The notes: generated by a model from the letters alone, not told the origin. Shown: positions 22,716-33,888, numbered from the stretch's first letter. The stretch is 64,000 nt of DNA from Xanthostigma xanthostigma (GCA_963575645.1 OY754466.1:38286001-38350000); one strand, 5' to 3'. Translations and numbers: made by a program.

Positions 22716-22872
22716 AAATAACGGGTCACACCCGTTCTTCCACCACATTTTATATTAGTAAAATAAAGATTGACAAATACCTGTGCCAGAGCTTATAGAA
22801 TATCACTGTTTAACAATTTAGATAGCATATTTATATTGCCAATCCGCTTAGAATTATTCGTTAATTATACAG

Positions 22873-23210
22873 AGTGTTTCAAAAGTCACGGAACGGTTTA
22901 ATATTTCTTATCAGGTAATCCGGACTAAAAATGTAAAAATGTTTTTTTTAATAACTTTTTCCTGTCTATCTAATGGCAAAATTAAACTTTAGAAGGGTTT
23001 AAAAGGGTTTCGTAGGGCTCCACTTTGAAATTTTAAGTGGGAACCATATTTTTTTATTTCATATTCGGATTCTACGGAAAATTTTACATACGACTACGTC
23101 TTAGTATTTTTTTAATCTTTGATTCCTATGTAGAGCCCCTAAGAGGACTTAAAAAATAGGCCATGTACAATCAATATCTAAATTTGAAATGATTGACTTA
23201 CTTTTACCTA
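22873..23210. repeat. single arm related to the 3812 foldback
   Basis: AGTGTTTCAAAAGTCACGGAA at 22873 resembles the terminus of the 3812-4524 element, but no inverted partner was found nearby. It ends where the next repeat begins at 23211. Confidence 0.5.
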
Positions 23211-23825
23211 AAAAATTCCAGCCAATTAGGCGACGGGACCATTTTAACTTCAAAAATGTTGACACTTGATTATAATAAAGAAAATAAAAAATATCGTGTG
23301 AGGTGACGCGGGTAATTGCTAGTATTCAATATATTTGCTATTCGTTGCCATGGTTACCTACATAATATGTTCCACGTCATGTAAACATTAATCAAAGCAT
23401 GCCGAACTGTTTATTCCTGACAGATCCATAAAACAAAAGAACGACTGATTTTTTTTTATATTCAAAATATTTCTGAAACTATAAAGTTTAGAAAAAATTT
23501 TATTTAACGAAACTTATGAAAAGTATACCATTATTATATAAAAAACAACTTTTTAGCATATATCTCTTCTGCGCATGCGCCGATTTTCCCCAAAAACAAT
23601 AGGGCTCTTCATATTTGCATACCAAACACCCTCCCAAAATTTGGTTTCAATCCGTTCATCCGTTTGACCTGTATCGTGTTCACAGACTAACAGACGCACA
23701 GAGTTTTTCCAAAAATATGTTTTTTGGATTCGGGGGACCTCAAAACGGAAAGATATTGTAAAATTTTTGAAAAGTGATTTTTGACCTAAACTAATACCAT
23801 TCCCCACTTGTGGGTTGGAATGGTA
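23211..23825. repeat. half copy of the 19630 foldback family
   Basis: This closely matches the right arm 20812-21438, from AAAATTCCAGCCAATT to GGGTTGGAATGGTA, but has no left arm. It either lost one arm or was made by copying a single arm. It abuts the unrelated arm at 22873-23210. Confidence 0.8.
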
Positions 23826-23938
23826 AGAGTCGTTTTGAGGAAAAATGTCACTAATCTATACTTAATTATTATTTGTAGATGATAGCGGAACAGTGGACAG
23901 GTACAAAAAATCAAACACCTTATTTGGCTTTGTATGAC

Positions 23939-23966
23939 GTTTCGCTGGAGATCCCAGCTTCTTCAG
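23939..23966 (-). ncRNA. hammerhead ribozyme core of a Penelope-like element
   Basis: On the minus strand: CTGAAGA, one unpaired A, stem GCTGG / CCAGC with loop GATCT, then GAAAC. All invariant core positions of CUGANGA…GAAAC are kept. It lies downstream of a Penelope-type GIY-YIG remnant (24295-24489) on the same strand, matching the architecture of these retroelements. Stems I and III were not resolved. Confidence 0.7.
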
Positions 23967-24294
23967 ATACTGAAATTATATTTTGAAAAAATGTTTAGTT
24001 TTACAATATTATGTACAAAAGTTTCTAGGTTATATTTTACCATAGCTGAAAGATGTTATTGTTGTAAACGCTATACATTATATTCAAACGGTTTACCAAA
24101 CACATATACAAATGTTTTCTTTGTTAATAGAGTAAAAATTGTGATTAATTCTGCAACAAACAATATAAAAATTTTTTTTGTCTTTTATCTCCAAGCAGAA
24201 CACATGGTTTTGAAAAAAAAAATTTTTATGATAACAGTTATCATGCAACCAACATAACAGAGTTGAGTTGGGGCGCGAATATTGACATTTGGAA

Positions 24295-24489
24295 TTAATG
24301 TGACGTTATTATTATTTGATTATATACCATACTTAAATTTTGGGTATCTGTCCTCATGTTGATGGTGTTGTTCGACTTAATGAAGATCATCTCACTTACC
24401 TTTCGTTTTCTCCAGTTCGGTTCTTCATCTAAAATTGTGACTTGTTCAAAATTAAATATATGTCCAGTAGTTATATGATGATGTGCCAA
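24295..24489 (-). pseudogene. Penelope-like element, C-terminal GIY-YIG endonuclease part
   Basis: The 64-residue frame reads MAHHHITTGHIFNFEQVTIL then a NWRKRKVSEMIFIK block and ends NLSMVYNQI. These are the conserved distal motifs of Penelope GIY-YIG domains (a histidine-rich 'H..TGH.FNF' and 'R..SEMI.I'). The N-terminal GIY-YIG core and reverse transcriptase are absent, indicating 5' truncation. The frame itself is unbroken, so the copy may be younger than the one at 5816. Confidence 0.75.
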
Positions 24490-24918
24490 TGCAGTTTTTT
24501 GTCTATATAAGTATTATGTTTTCATCTGAGGGTAAGCTATTTGTATCCTTTAATTTATCAATTATAATTATTATAATTAAACTGATTATTGACACTTTTT
24601 TGTACAAGGGACAGTGATTTATTTGAAAAGTCAAATTTTCTGGTTCATGCTTCTCAAGGTTAGTTTTTTTTGAAGAACGTTATTCGTATGCAACATGCAT
24701 TTAATGTGATATTCGCGTTGTGGTCGGTGGATAGCATTGACTTACAAGAGTCTAACATGCAGACTGTATTCAATTGCAGTGTCGCCATTCACACATACGC
24801 TGAACAATATCTCTATCAGCTCGACATTTACATCCCACTGCATCGTACATCATAGAAGCGACCTACATTCACTATTTCTGAACCCGAAATACATCATATC
24901 TCAATTAATTTATAACAT
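24490..24918. other. no gene recognised
   Basis: AT-rich. Short frames here have no recognisable domain. Confidence 0.35.
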
Positions 24919-25440
24919 ACTAGCGGTTCCGTCCGGTTTCACCCGGGTGTAAAAGAACGAATGGGGAAATTTCATGATGATCGGAGTTAACGTTCAAAAG
25001 TTTTTGTCGATAAAAGACAGTATTTAAACTTTTTTTAACTAATAATTTTTTTTTAATTAATGAAATAAAATTAAAATAAATTTAAATGTAAGTCTTGGAA
25101 GAGAGCTATGTAGAAAAAAAAATATATTCGCCTAACGTGGAGCTCGAACCCCCGACCCTGATGTTGACAGTCGCATGCTCTACCGATTGAGCCACCTGAG
25201 GTTGTGTTCTCACAACGCTAATATGAGTATATCTAGTTAGTGCATTTCACATGAATAGAAGCTTATTTTTGAGATACATTTTGCAACATTTTTCATTGAA
25301 CCTTCGCTCCTAATGGTATTATATAGCCTATACCTCGATAAATGGGCTATCCAACAAAAAATTTTTTTTTCAATTTGAACCAGTAGTTCCTGAGATTAGC
25401 GCGTTCAAACAAACAAACTATCTTTGATGTCGCTTTCATA
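24919..25440. mobile_element. SINE/RTE-like interspersed repeat with a tRNA-like block
   Basis: It starts with TACTAGCGGTTCCGTCCGG, a common insect retroposon motif, and ends near GAGATTAGCGCGTTCAAACA. In between, the minus strand of 25135-25205 carries a tRNA-like promoter: TGGCTCAATCGGTAGAGCA (A box) and GGGTTCGAGCTCC (B box). The anticodon stem does not pair, so this is not a tRNA gene. Confidence 0.55.
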
Positions 25441-25606
25441 TAAAAAGTTGTGCAGTGTGTGTTGGAACCTAGGGTGGTTTTTGGCATATAAATGAAAAGA
25501 TTGCATACATGCTTTAGAGCAGACCTATTTTCAATATTACGACTGAAAATTTGAAAATAATACGTACTACACATTGAAAAAAAAACAGTTTTAAAAGAAG
25601 ATAATA

Positions 25607-26138
25607 AAGGACCCTGCACAAACCTTATGGAATTTGGTTCTCGGTTAAATTGATCGAAAATGGTTTTATTTTATGGTTTAAAGGTCACAAAAAAGTGTCC
25701 ATGGCCGCATAGCCTAAAAACCAATAGATTTTTAGTTAGAGATATGTTTAGCGTGATTTTAGATATAGGGATATTCATTGAATTCACAAATATGTTCCAT
25801 GTTCAACTTTGGTGATTTTTTTTAGAAATGGAAAAGTAGTCAAAAACCAGGTAATGCTGGAAGATGTCAGCCTGTATAAAATTATAATGTCATATTTGGA
25901 TTCAGCGCACTCGTAAACATATTTTTAGAGCTTAGGATTTTTTAAAATTGTGAGTTCAATGGATATTCCTATATCTAAAATCTCGCTAAACATATTATTT
26001 GCAGCTAAAAATCTATTGGTTTTTAGGCTATGCGCACATGGACACTTTTTCTTAGTGACTTTTAAACTATAAAATAAAACCATTTTCGAATAAATTTAAC
26101 CGAGAACCAAATCCCATAAGGTTTGTGCGGGGTCCTTT
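25607..26138. mobile_element. foldback element with about 190-bp arms
   Basis: The left arm begins AAAGGACCCTGCACAAACC and the right ends with its near inverse. Matching blocks include GGTTCTCGGTTAAATT and GCATAGCCTAAAAACCAATA. The loop is about 145 bp and non-coding. Confidence 0.75.
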
Positions 26139-26288
26139 GAAAATAAAAATGCATATGGAAGATAATTAATTTATTTCTCTTCTATAAACTTTATAGAAGA
26201 GAAATAATGGGATCTTTTCATTTGCGCCAAAAAAATGTCGATCAAAAACCCTATTCTCCTACGTTGCAACAAACACTACTATTTTTTT

Positions 26289-26574
26289 AGTGAAACTTCT
26301 TTAAGCGTGACTTCTTTTTTCGAATAGAACTATTCGGACAGAAGCTAGGTGTTTCCGCTTTTAAATGACATCGACAGACATATGGTGGCATCGTATAGAA
26401 ATCATCTTGGACAAATCAACCGACAGATGGCGGCATCAAAAAGGATCTGTAGGAAACATAGCTACGGACGCAAACCAATAAGTATAGCCAACGTAATTCA
26501 ATTTGTGAGTGAATATTTCCCCAAAAAGTGACAGTGATAAAGACAAATTAAATAAAAGAAGTTTTACTTCAACC
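26289..26574. mobile_element. short MITE of the GAAGT…ACTTC end family
   Basis: AGTGAAACTTCTTTAAGCGTG at the left and GAAGTTTTACTTC at the right resemble the ends of the 21532 family. The 286-bp interior differs. Adjacent sequence to 26850 has a second inverted pair (CCGCGCCAGGCGCGG / GACCGCGCCTGAACCGCG) around a long poly-G, perhaps a further element. Confidence 0.4.
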
Positions 26575-26850
26575 GCGCCAGGCGCGGTCCGAAGGGGGGG
26601 GGGGGGTCGCAGGAGACATGACCCCCCCCAAATCTAAGGTCAAATTGAAAAATCTCAAAAATTTGCCAAATAATAAAAGGAAATTTTTAGCAATCTCCTA
26701 ACAGCGATAAATTTATAGTTTCCATTTGTTTTATAGGTAATGTATAAAATAATGCAATAATGTTTATTTTATTCCAGATACCTATTTTTTATTAGTGTAG
26801 TGAGTGACCACCTCCAAAATTTCAGGCTGCGACCGCGCCTGAACCGCGCG

Positions 26851-27182
26851 TGAGGGTTATACGCATTCATGTTTTTTTATTATATAGACATAAAAAGCTC
26901 AGTATAATACTTCTATTAACTGTATCGAAATATTGATGAAAATTTGAACGGGCGCGAGCTCTGATAAACAGCACGATATCGACATACTTTATCCACGTCG
27001 AGACAGTGGCAATGCACTGTACTATATTCAGTCGTGCCATTACGACAGAACAAATTATGTAGCAGATGGAAAACGACGCGTATCCTGCACACTCCAGGAT
27101 GCATCACAACTCGTCTTGCACAGGAAAAGTATAAAGATTTTTGAAGATGGGCCTTCAGTTGCCACATTATGTATATCTATAC
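26851..27182. other. no gene recognised
   Basis: Contains no bounded repeat or defensible frame. Confidence 0.35.
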
Positions 27183-27289
27183 TAGTGATGTGCCGGATAT
27201 CCGTATCCGTATCCGTTAGTTTTATTGAGGATATTTTACGGATCTTTTACCTTATTAATTATCAATTTATAGATGAAATTTTATATATA

Positions 27290-27964
27290 CAGCGTGTCCA
27301 CGGAAGTTCTTTACAAATGGAATTTTTTTTGTTAATTATCGAAGCAAAAATGTTTTTCTGTGGAAAAGTTCTGCTTTGTCCAAAACCTCTAAAACAGCAA
27401 AGAAAATTGTCTTTGGCCTAAAGTTATACAAGGGAAATCAAAAAGTTTTATTTGACTATAAATAAAAATTATCTGTGATATTCAAGATTTTCGTAAAATT
27501 AGTTACATAATCAAATTTAATTCAAAATAATTACATAACTAACTTCTAAGTAATTATTTATTCAGAATTATAAATCAGAATAACATATCCTCCATCTCTC
27601 TACATTCAAAGAACGGTTCTCCTTCCAAAATCCGTCACTGAATTTCGAATCATTGTAGAAGGAATTTGATGGACTTTTTCGGTGATAATCCTTTCCAATT
27701 AATCAATATCTTGAAAAGGTCTTTCAGAGTACACCATTTTCTTTAGATAGCCCCAGAGGAAATTATCTAGGGGTGTCAAATCGGGTGATCTGGCTTTAGT
27801 AAAATAAAACTTTTTAATTTCCCTCGTATAACTTTAGGCCGAAAAAAATTTTCTTTGGTGTTTTAGAGGTTTTGGACGAATCAGAACTTTTCCACTGAAA
27901 AAATTTTTGCTCCAATAATTAATAAAAAAAATTCCATTTGTAAAGAACTTCCGTGGACACGCTG
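27290..27964. mobile_element. mariner-type element inserted at TA inside the hAT copy
   Basis: The ends CAGCGTGTCCACGGAAGTTC and its inverse bound 675 bp, with TA on both sides (27288-27289 and 27965-27966). The inverted repeats extend, diverged, for about 150 bp. The interior keeps a transposase remnant on the minus strand. Confidence 0.85.
27606..27795 (-). pseudogene. mariner transposase C-terminal fragment
   Basis: The minus strand reads ARSPDLTPLDNFLWGYLKK, the last catalytic region of mariner transposases (the aspartate of 'SPDLxPxDFxLW'), continuing MVYSERP to a stop after the following DID. A related frame continues to a stop near 27606. The upstream catalytic half is deleted. Confidence 0.75.
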
Positions 27965-28258
27965 TATATAGGTGATTAGGTAATAATGAAAAACTGTTAA
28001 ATTCCATTCAGATTATTTTTTATTTCTTAAAATCGTATTTGGCACCTTTATATTGCAAAAATTTATCGTAGTGAGTACCATACCAATAGTACATAACTCA
28101 AAGGTACTAATAAAAAACTATCTTTATAATGAGATATTGCAGCACATCGATCTTTGGAAAGAGACAATCTGTTATGAGAGTTAACTCTTAAAGAAGTCAA
28201 TAACTTTTTCCCATAACAGAGAGTCTCTTTCCAAAGGTCGATGTGCAATATTTACCGC

Positions 28259-28619
28259 CGGCGGGGGCAGATATGGCTGGGACTTTTTCCTGCTGCCTCT
28301 TGCCGAGAAACGGTAATTCCTGTATACCGGTCATCTTGTTGAGGTTTTTCATGGTTTCCCTCAATAATTCCAGATAAATATCAAGACGGTTCCTTATTCA
28401 AGGCCATGGCCGATTACCTGTCAAACTCCTAAGCTCAAAATTTGTCTACCTTATTCTAATGTCCTAAAATTCTTTCATTCGCCCATTGCTATTAAGTGGA
28501 AGTTTAATAAATGTATAAAATAATGGGAAGTGTAATGGATGGAAATTAGTAATGGTGCGAATGGCGTCTGTTATGACATAAAGTCGAGAAACGGACGTTA
28601 AACGCATTATTATTATTAC
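28259..28619 (+). mobile_element. SINE copy A (5'-truncated)
   Basis: It matches the SINE at 30529-30966 from just after its B box to the (ATT)n tail, for example CCGAGAAACG, TTGAGG/TCGAGG then TTTCCATGG-like text, and ATGGCGTCTGTTATGACATA. The tRNA-like head is missing at the junction with the hAT copy. Confidence 0.8.
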
Positions 28620-29559
28620 AAAAAATCGGCCAAGTGCAAGCAAGTGTTCCGTGCCATCAGCCGCCCATTTCTGTGTTCTATGGTTAAATTTTTATTCTAC
28701 AGCAAAGAAATAATTAAATCGCGTTACGATTTTTCAATCCTGATTTGTTAGTTTTTTAGGTTTTCTAATTTTTTACTAAAAAGGTTATTCAATACAATAA
28801 AGAATAATTTAAAAAAAAAAACTACTTTTTCGCTCAAACGCATGACCCTGCGACTACGAGTCTCGTGCAGTACCGACGAGCTAGATTCCAGTTAGACCTG
28901 CATTCATTAATTTGAAATATAATGTCAATTAAATTGTTTATAACTATTGATTGCGTTGGAATTTTTCAATCCTGATAATTATCGATCAATCTATATTTAA
29001 AATCTCAGATTTTCTGGTTTGAAAAGTATATAATTATAACAAAAAAAAAAAAAAAACTTTAGGTATAGTGCATAATTTTTCTGCGCAGATATGAATTTAC
29101 TTACTGAAGGATGTATTTAATTTGGTACAGATGTTGAATTGAAAATAATATTAAAATTAAAAAAAAAATATTATTATAATGGCTCTATTAAAGAATTAAA
29201 TTTTTTATTTTGTCCAAAAACAAAGAAGTAAAGTTTACATACCACGCTGCGTGCATTAGCAAATACACTAAATTTTCGGCAGGGTTTTACTCTGCGACCC
29301 GAGTTTTTTTTATTTATCGCATTGCTGAATTTCTTTTATGTAAATTTAACAAATTTAACAAACGTAATTTCTCCAGCGGTCTACTGTCTATATGACTAAC
29401 GGTATTAAGTATAACGTATCGAGGTTTTGTCGAGAGACATATCGACCATCCTTAGTATAAGCGTCGCGACGCATCCATGCACCGCACAACGCAATAGTCT
29501 ATCTATCTATGTACGTATACTTATATAAGTACCGGCAGTGGTGTAACGCGTAGTACCTA
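28620..29559. other. retroposon fragments: CGGCCAAGTGC head, tRNA-like block, repeat shared with 37520
   Basis: 28627-28660 resembles the CCGGCCAAGTGCGAGTC head at 35551. The minus strand of 28845-28890 looks like a degraded tRNA-derived segment. 29090-29300 matches 37545-37755 through TGTATTTAATTTGGTACAGA-like and CGGCAGGGTTT…CTGCGACCCG blocks. No gene was recognised. Confidence 0.5.
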
Positions 29560-29940
29560 CTTGTGTGTGCGGGCTTTTGGATAAGGGATTGGGAAAGAAG
29601 GGTCCGGGGGGCGGGAGGGGTGGTCGTGGCGGCGGCGACGTCGGGACGTTGTACATAAGGCCCATTCGGCCGGCCGTTCACCCCGATGCGGCTGCTAGGA
29701 CTTCGCACTCTCTAGTACGCGCCGACCTTCGACCCGGCAGAGAGAACGCCTTATTCCTACCGTATACTCTGCGTACTTGCGTACAAAAGTGGGTATACAT
29801 ACACACACACACACTGCCTAGGACACCGGTAGACAGTGCATGCCGTGCACAACAATACTGTAACGTACACATGCATGCGCCTACACCTCATGTCAATGGT
29901 CTCCAAGCAGTCACTGTCTGGGCGCGATCGATGCCTGTTT
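29560..29940. other. GC-rich block, possible promoter or first exon
   Basis: This is much richer in GC and CpG than its surroundings, with a GGCGGGAGGGG tract, GGCGGCGGCGACG, and a (CA)n run near 29800. A 140-codon plus-strand frame (29565-29987) starts glycine/arginine-rich but resembles no family and its codon use looks incidental. The composition would suit a CpG-type promoter with 5' UTR of an unseen gene. I cannot show transcription. Confidence 0.3.
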
Positions 29941-30512
29941 TATATCACAGATATACGCGAAAGCACCACCGACGCCGGCCAAATTAATTTCAACCAGCTT
30001 TCAGGCCCGAATAGCAGCGTTGAATCCAGTTGTGGCGACAAGAATTTAAGTGTTGACAATGATCCTAATTCTTTATTTATGCCCATATTCACAGAACACT
30101 AGATAGAAGTTACTAATCTTGGAACAAATTTATTCGTTAGAATAACATTTACTTTCAATTCACCAAATACCAGGTAGAATAGTCAGTTAAAGAATAAATT
30201 ATACACTGCACTATATACTCCTTGCTCTTTTTGTTGAATATTGTGACGTTCACCCAAATACCCGTCCGATGGCGTTTCTTTCACAAAATAATAATGTTTG
30301 ATCCGACACACACAAAACTTTCACTGACTTTAATTTTATAGCTATACACATCACAAAAGGTTAATAAATAAATAAATTCACAAGAGCAACTGTAGATATA
30401 ATAGGTACTTCACGTTTATATAGGTTAGGTATATATGATCTATGTGGCGACCAATATTATTTTATCAGGCGAATAAACATTCATTTATACCCTGGAAGTA
30501 AGACAGAATAGA
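29941..30512. other. no gene recognised
   Basis: AT-rich, without bounded repeats. Confidence 0.35.
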
Positions 30513-30528
30513 TTTATATCTGCAGTAA

Positions 30529-30966
30529 TAATAATAATAATGCGTTTAACGCGGCCGTTTCTCTACTTTGTGTCAAAACAAACGCCATTCGCATCATTAC
30601 TATTTTCTATCTATCACACTTCCCGTTATCTTCTACATTTTTAAATTTCCACTTAATTAACAGCAATGGGCGAAAAATTGTGTACCTTATCCTAATGTTC
30701 TATTAGGATAAGGTAGACAAATTTTGAGCATAGGAGTTTGATAGGTAATCGGCCTTGGCCTTGAATAAGGAACCATCTCGATATTTATCTGGAATTATTG
30801 AGGGAAACCATGGAAAACCTCGACAAGGTGACTGGTACAGAATTTATCGTTTCTCGGCGAGAGGCAGTAGGAAAAAGTCCCGGCCACATCTCCCCCGCCG
30901 AGATTCGAACCTGGTACCTCCCGAATGCGAGTCTAGTGCTCTCACCGCTACGCTACACCGCTCGGC
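30529..30966 (-). mobile_element. SINE copy B, full length with tRNA-derived head and 16-bp target duplication
   Basis: On the minus strand it opens GCCGAGCGGTGTAGCG, has an A box (TAGCGTAGCGGTGAGAGCA) and a B box (GGTTCGAATCTC), a conserved body, and a (TTA)n-type tail. TTTATATCTGCAGTAA (30513-30528) and TTTATACCTGCAGTAA (30967-30982) flank it, 15 of 16 matching, as expected for target-primed insertion. Transcription would be by RNA polymerase III and mobilisation by a partner LINE. Other copies lie at 28259 and, split, at 34045 and 34672. Confidence 0.9.
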
Positions 30967-30982
30967 TTTATACCTGCAGTAA

Positions 30983-31322
30983 ACATAATTATGTGTGGTG
31001 AATTGAATTATCACGATTTATTCGGAAGAATAGCTAACTGAAGAACAAATGGACCGAATAAATAACTACTTACGTTCGGTGAATATGGCCATTAGTGATT
31101 CAATATACATATAGTATTTTATTTCATTACATTTGCAGTTGTAATATCGTATGTGTTAATATACTAGAGCAGACAATACTAAATATATTATGACACCTGT
31201 CACCGAATCCAGAGTCCACTGCACCGAACTTGTATACTGCTGAGGTGGTCAGATTGCTTCTTGTATTGTTAATGGGAATCGTCACATAGTTCTCGCGTTC
31301 CTGGCGAATAGAGAACTGAACT
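30983..31322. other. no gene recognised
   Basis: Nothing bounded or coding was seen. Confidence 0.35.
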
Positions 31323-31330
31323 CCCTTGGC

Positions 31331-31547
31331 CAGGGCCTGATTTACCCTAATTGCCGCCCTGGGGCACCGTGAAAAACCTAAATCCTACATAAAATGGGGT
31401 AAAGGTTCGGTATACAATTTTCAAATAAATAAAATGATTCGTTTATAGTCGAAAGTCTTTTTATTACAACGTTTGAAATTTTGCCGCCCCTGAAAATTTG
31501 CCGCCCTGGGCAGTAGCCCTACTGCCCCTAGTGTAAATCCAGCGCTG
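31331..31547. mobile_element. 217-bp hAT MITE with 8-bp target duplication
   Basis: The ends CAGGGCCTGATTTAC and GTAAATCCAGCGCTG are imperfect inverted repeats. CCCTTGGC at 31323-31330 is repeated exactly at 31548-31555. Confidence 0.85.
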
Positions 31548-31791
31548 CCCTTGGCGAGAGACAAGGCAGAACTAGGAGAAGGGAGCAACTTGATATCTGT
31601 CTGTAATTTCGTCTATTTGCGGTCTTTTGAAGTGAAACATTTTTGTAGGCACGATTGGGGGGTAAATTGACTTGAAAGTGAAACGCTTCCCCTTCTCCGA
31701 CTTCAACCGCGGCAGTTGATAGGAAAGAGTGGGAGAATCGTTTCTACTAAGATATTGTTTTGTTGCTTTGTACCTCAGACACTTTTTGCAT

Positions 31792-32254
31792 CTTAAAGAC
31801 TCTGCACAAGAGGCTATAAACGCTGCTAGATTTGCCTACTAGTTTTCTAGCGCTGGTTTTCTTAATTGCTGTTATGTGCTCGCTTCACACAAGACGTCTT
31901 TTCAAGCTAGTTTTGTGGATAAATCTGGTGCGCGCGCAGTGACAGTTCAAATATAAACGCAGAGCAAAATGTGTCTGTTGTCAGACTCTGAGCAGAATGA
32001 TGTCATGTTGGTTTGTGGGCGTTTGTTAAAGTTTCCCACGTGACAAGATACTGCTTCTTGATTGATTCCTGCTCATACCTAGCAGCGGACCTAGCAAGGA
32101 AAACAGCCCCTGTTCTAATTTTAAAACTTATCTTGTGAGCTAGCAGGCGAGCCTGCAGTGACGTCATTTCCAGCTTCGCACTCAGCCTACCGGCCAGCAA
32201 AACTCCAAGCAGTGTTTCTAGCAGCGTCTCTAGCCTCGTGTGCAGTGCCCTTTA
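31792..32254. mobile_element. about 450-bp MITE family, copy 2 (inverted relative to copies 1 and 3)
   Basis: The outer ends share TAAAG…CTGCACA(A/C)GAGGCTA and its inverse, and the inner text matches copies at 3175 and 41091 in reverse orientation (GTGACGTCATTTCCA, CACGTGACAAGATACTG). Just upstream, 31630-31740 is a fragment related to the 53255 MITE. Confidence 0.55.
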
Positions 32255-32371
32255 CATAGTTGTATTTTTCATACTTTCTATCCGAAAATGAAAGTACCTA
32301 CATCGAAAAAAATATTCGTGTCACAAAAACATCGATTGTAAATCGTCAACATCAAAAATAAAACATCGATT

Positions 32372-33826
32372 TTTGACGTGATAACGTCTTATAAAGTGAT
32401 GAATCACCAATCTTATAAATTGATAAAACACCGGCTGCATGCACGAAAAAGTGTAACGTTCCTAACGTTCGTAACGTTCCGCCTGACCCTGTGCGTGCTT
32501 TTCTCGAAAACGGCCCTAACGATTTGGATGAAATTTACTGAAAAGGGATTTTGGGGGGCAAAAAATCGTTTTCTTACAAATTTTATCATTATAAAAATCA
32601 ATTTTTTGACGTATGAAAATACTTAAATATTGTAAGTAGCTTTTGGAATTTTATACAAACAGTGAAACAATTGTTTTATAAAATAGTATGACAATTAATC
32701 TTTGAGACTTAAATAAATACGAAAGAAAGAAAGTTAATAAAAAAAATTATTTTTATAGGTGGTGACTAATTTAATAAATAAAATTAACCTAAATTTGAAG
32801 CGAAAGATGCAATATCATAGATTCGAATTATTATAATTATTATATAAATTTAGGTTATGTATTACGGAATACGTTATCACGTAAAACTATCGTCCGTAAA
32901 CCGACTTTACAGACAACCAATTTTTTTATCTAAATTATATATATATTTTTTCGAAATATTGATTTCCGATACTCATCCTTACTGTGTGGTATATTTTTTC
33001 AAGTATCTTCTGCAGCCAAACCAAACTAACGCCGAAAAAACAGGTTCACAGAAGGTATAAAGTTTCTTATGAATATAACGGTAAGGCCGTTTAGGCCAGT
33101 GTCATGACTACGGCCGTCGTTGCAACGACTAACGACGACGACACCGACGGCGGCGGCGGCGGTGGCGGCGGCGGTACCGGGTTACAAGGTTAAGGACCGC
33201 GTCTGGAAACGGGAACGTAATGCACAAACGGATAGGCGCACGTATCCTACGTTAATATAGTGTGTGTCTACATAATGGCACGGCTCAAGGTTAATTATCG
33301 CTAAGAGTCACGCAAATGTATGCAAATATTTTGAACTAGCTTTTTTATGTTGATTCGCAGAAATTTTTTTCAAGTATTTTTTGCGAAACAGCACAAACAA
33401 CCTATTAGTTAGGGAGCTGACGCGTAAAAAAAGCATGTCGTCCCAACCTTTTGCCGCTTGGTACATAAGCTATTTAAGTAATTTAGAGCATTTTTTCTTC
33501 TATGATATATAGGCGGAATCTGGACCCATTTTAAGATAGGGGGGATAAAAAATTTCAAAGGTGCGCAGTAAAAAAAATTGGTTGTCTGTAAAGTCGGTTT
33601 ACGGACGACAGTTTTACGTGATAACGTCATAAAGAAACATTGATGAACTCTCTGACGTCACGCGAGAAGAGAGAGAAATGCGTGCAAGCCGACGCTTGGG
33701 CCGATCGTGCCTCTCTATCGCTTATACCGCGCTCTCGCTTGCACGCTCAGGCTCAGGCGGAACGTGACACTTTTTCGTGCGTGCAGCCGGTGTTTCATCA
33801 ATTTATAAGACGTTATCACGTCAAAA
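32372..33826. mobile_element. 1.45-kb inverted-repeat element with nested internal inverted repeats
   Basis: The outer ends TTTTGACGTGATAACGTCTT and its inverse (ending 33826) continue with TTGATAAAACACCGGCTGCATG. Inside, a second pair (32868-32928 and 33579-33630) carries CGTCCGTAAACCGACTTTAC in opposite orientations. A GC-rich block with CGGCGGCGGCGG lies at 33095-33260. No transposase was recognised. A partial second copy is at 42397-43401. Confidence 0.75.
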
Positions 33827-33888
33827 GGTTTAAAATTAAAAAAAAATCTGCCGCTTCGTTTTTAGGTTCTGTTAGAGCCAAATGACCG

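Larger units (their letters stand above)
27183..28258. mobile_element. second hAT copy, interrupted by mariner and truncated at the right
   Basis: It begins TAGTGATGTGCCGGATATCC and follows the 16801-17360 element closely, but is split by the insertion at 27290-27964 and stops at ATTTACCGCCG, where a SINE begins. The right inverted end is missing. Confidence 0.85.

Noticed and set aside
25135..25205. Possible tRNA gene on the minus strand
   Set aside because: A and B boxes are good, but the anticodon stem does not pair and the block is embedded in a retroposon; tRNA-derived SINE segment.
29565..29987. 140-codon glycine/arginine-rich frame
   Set aside because: Driven by GC-rich composition; the opposite strand is also open; no recognisable protein.
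30880..30966. Possible tRNA gene on the minus strand
   Set aside because: It is the head of a full SINE with a target duplication, not a stand-alone tRNA.
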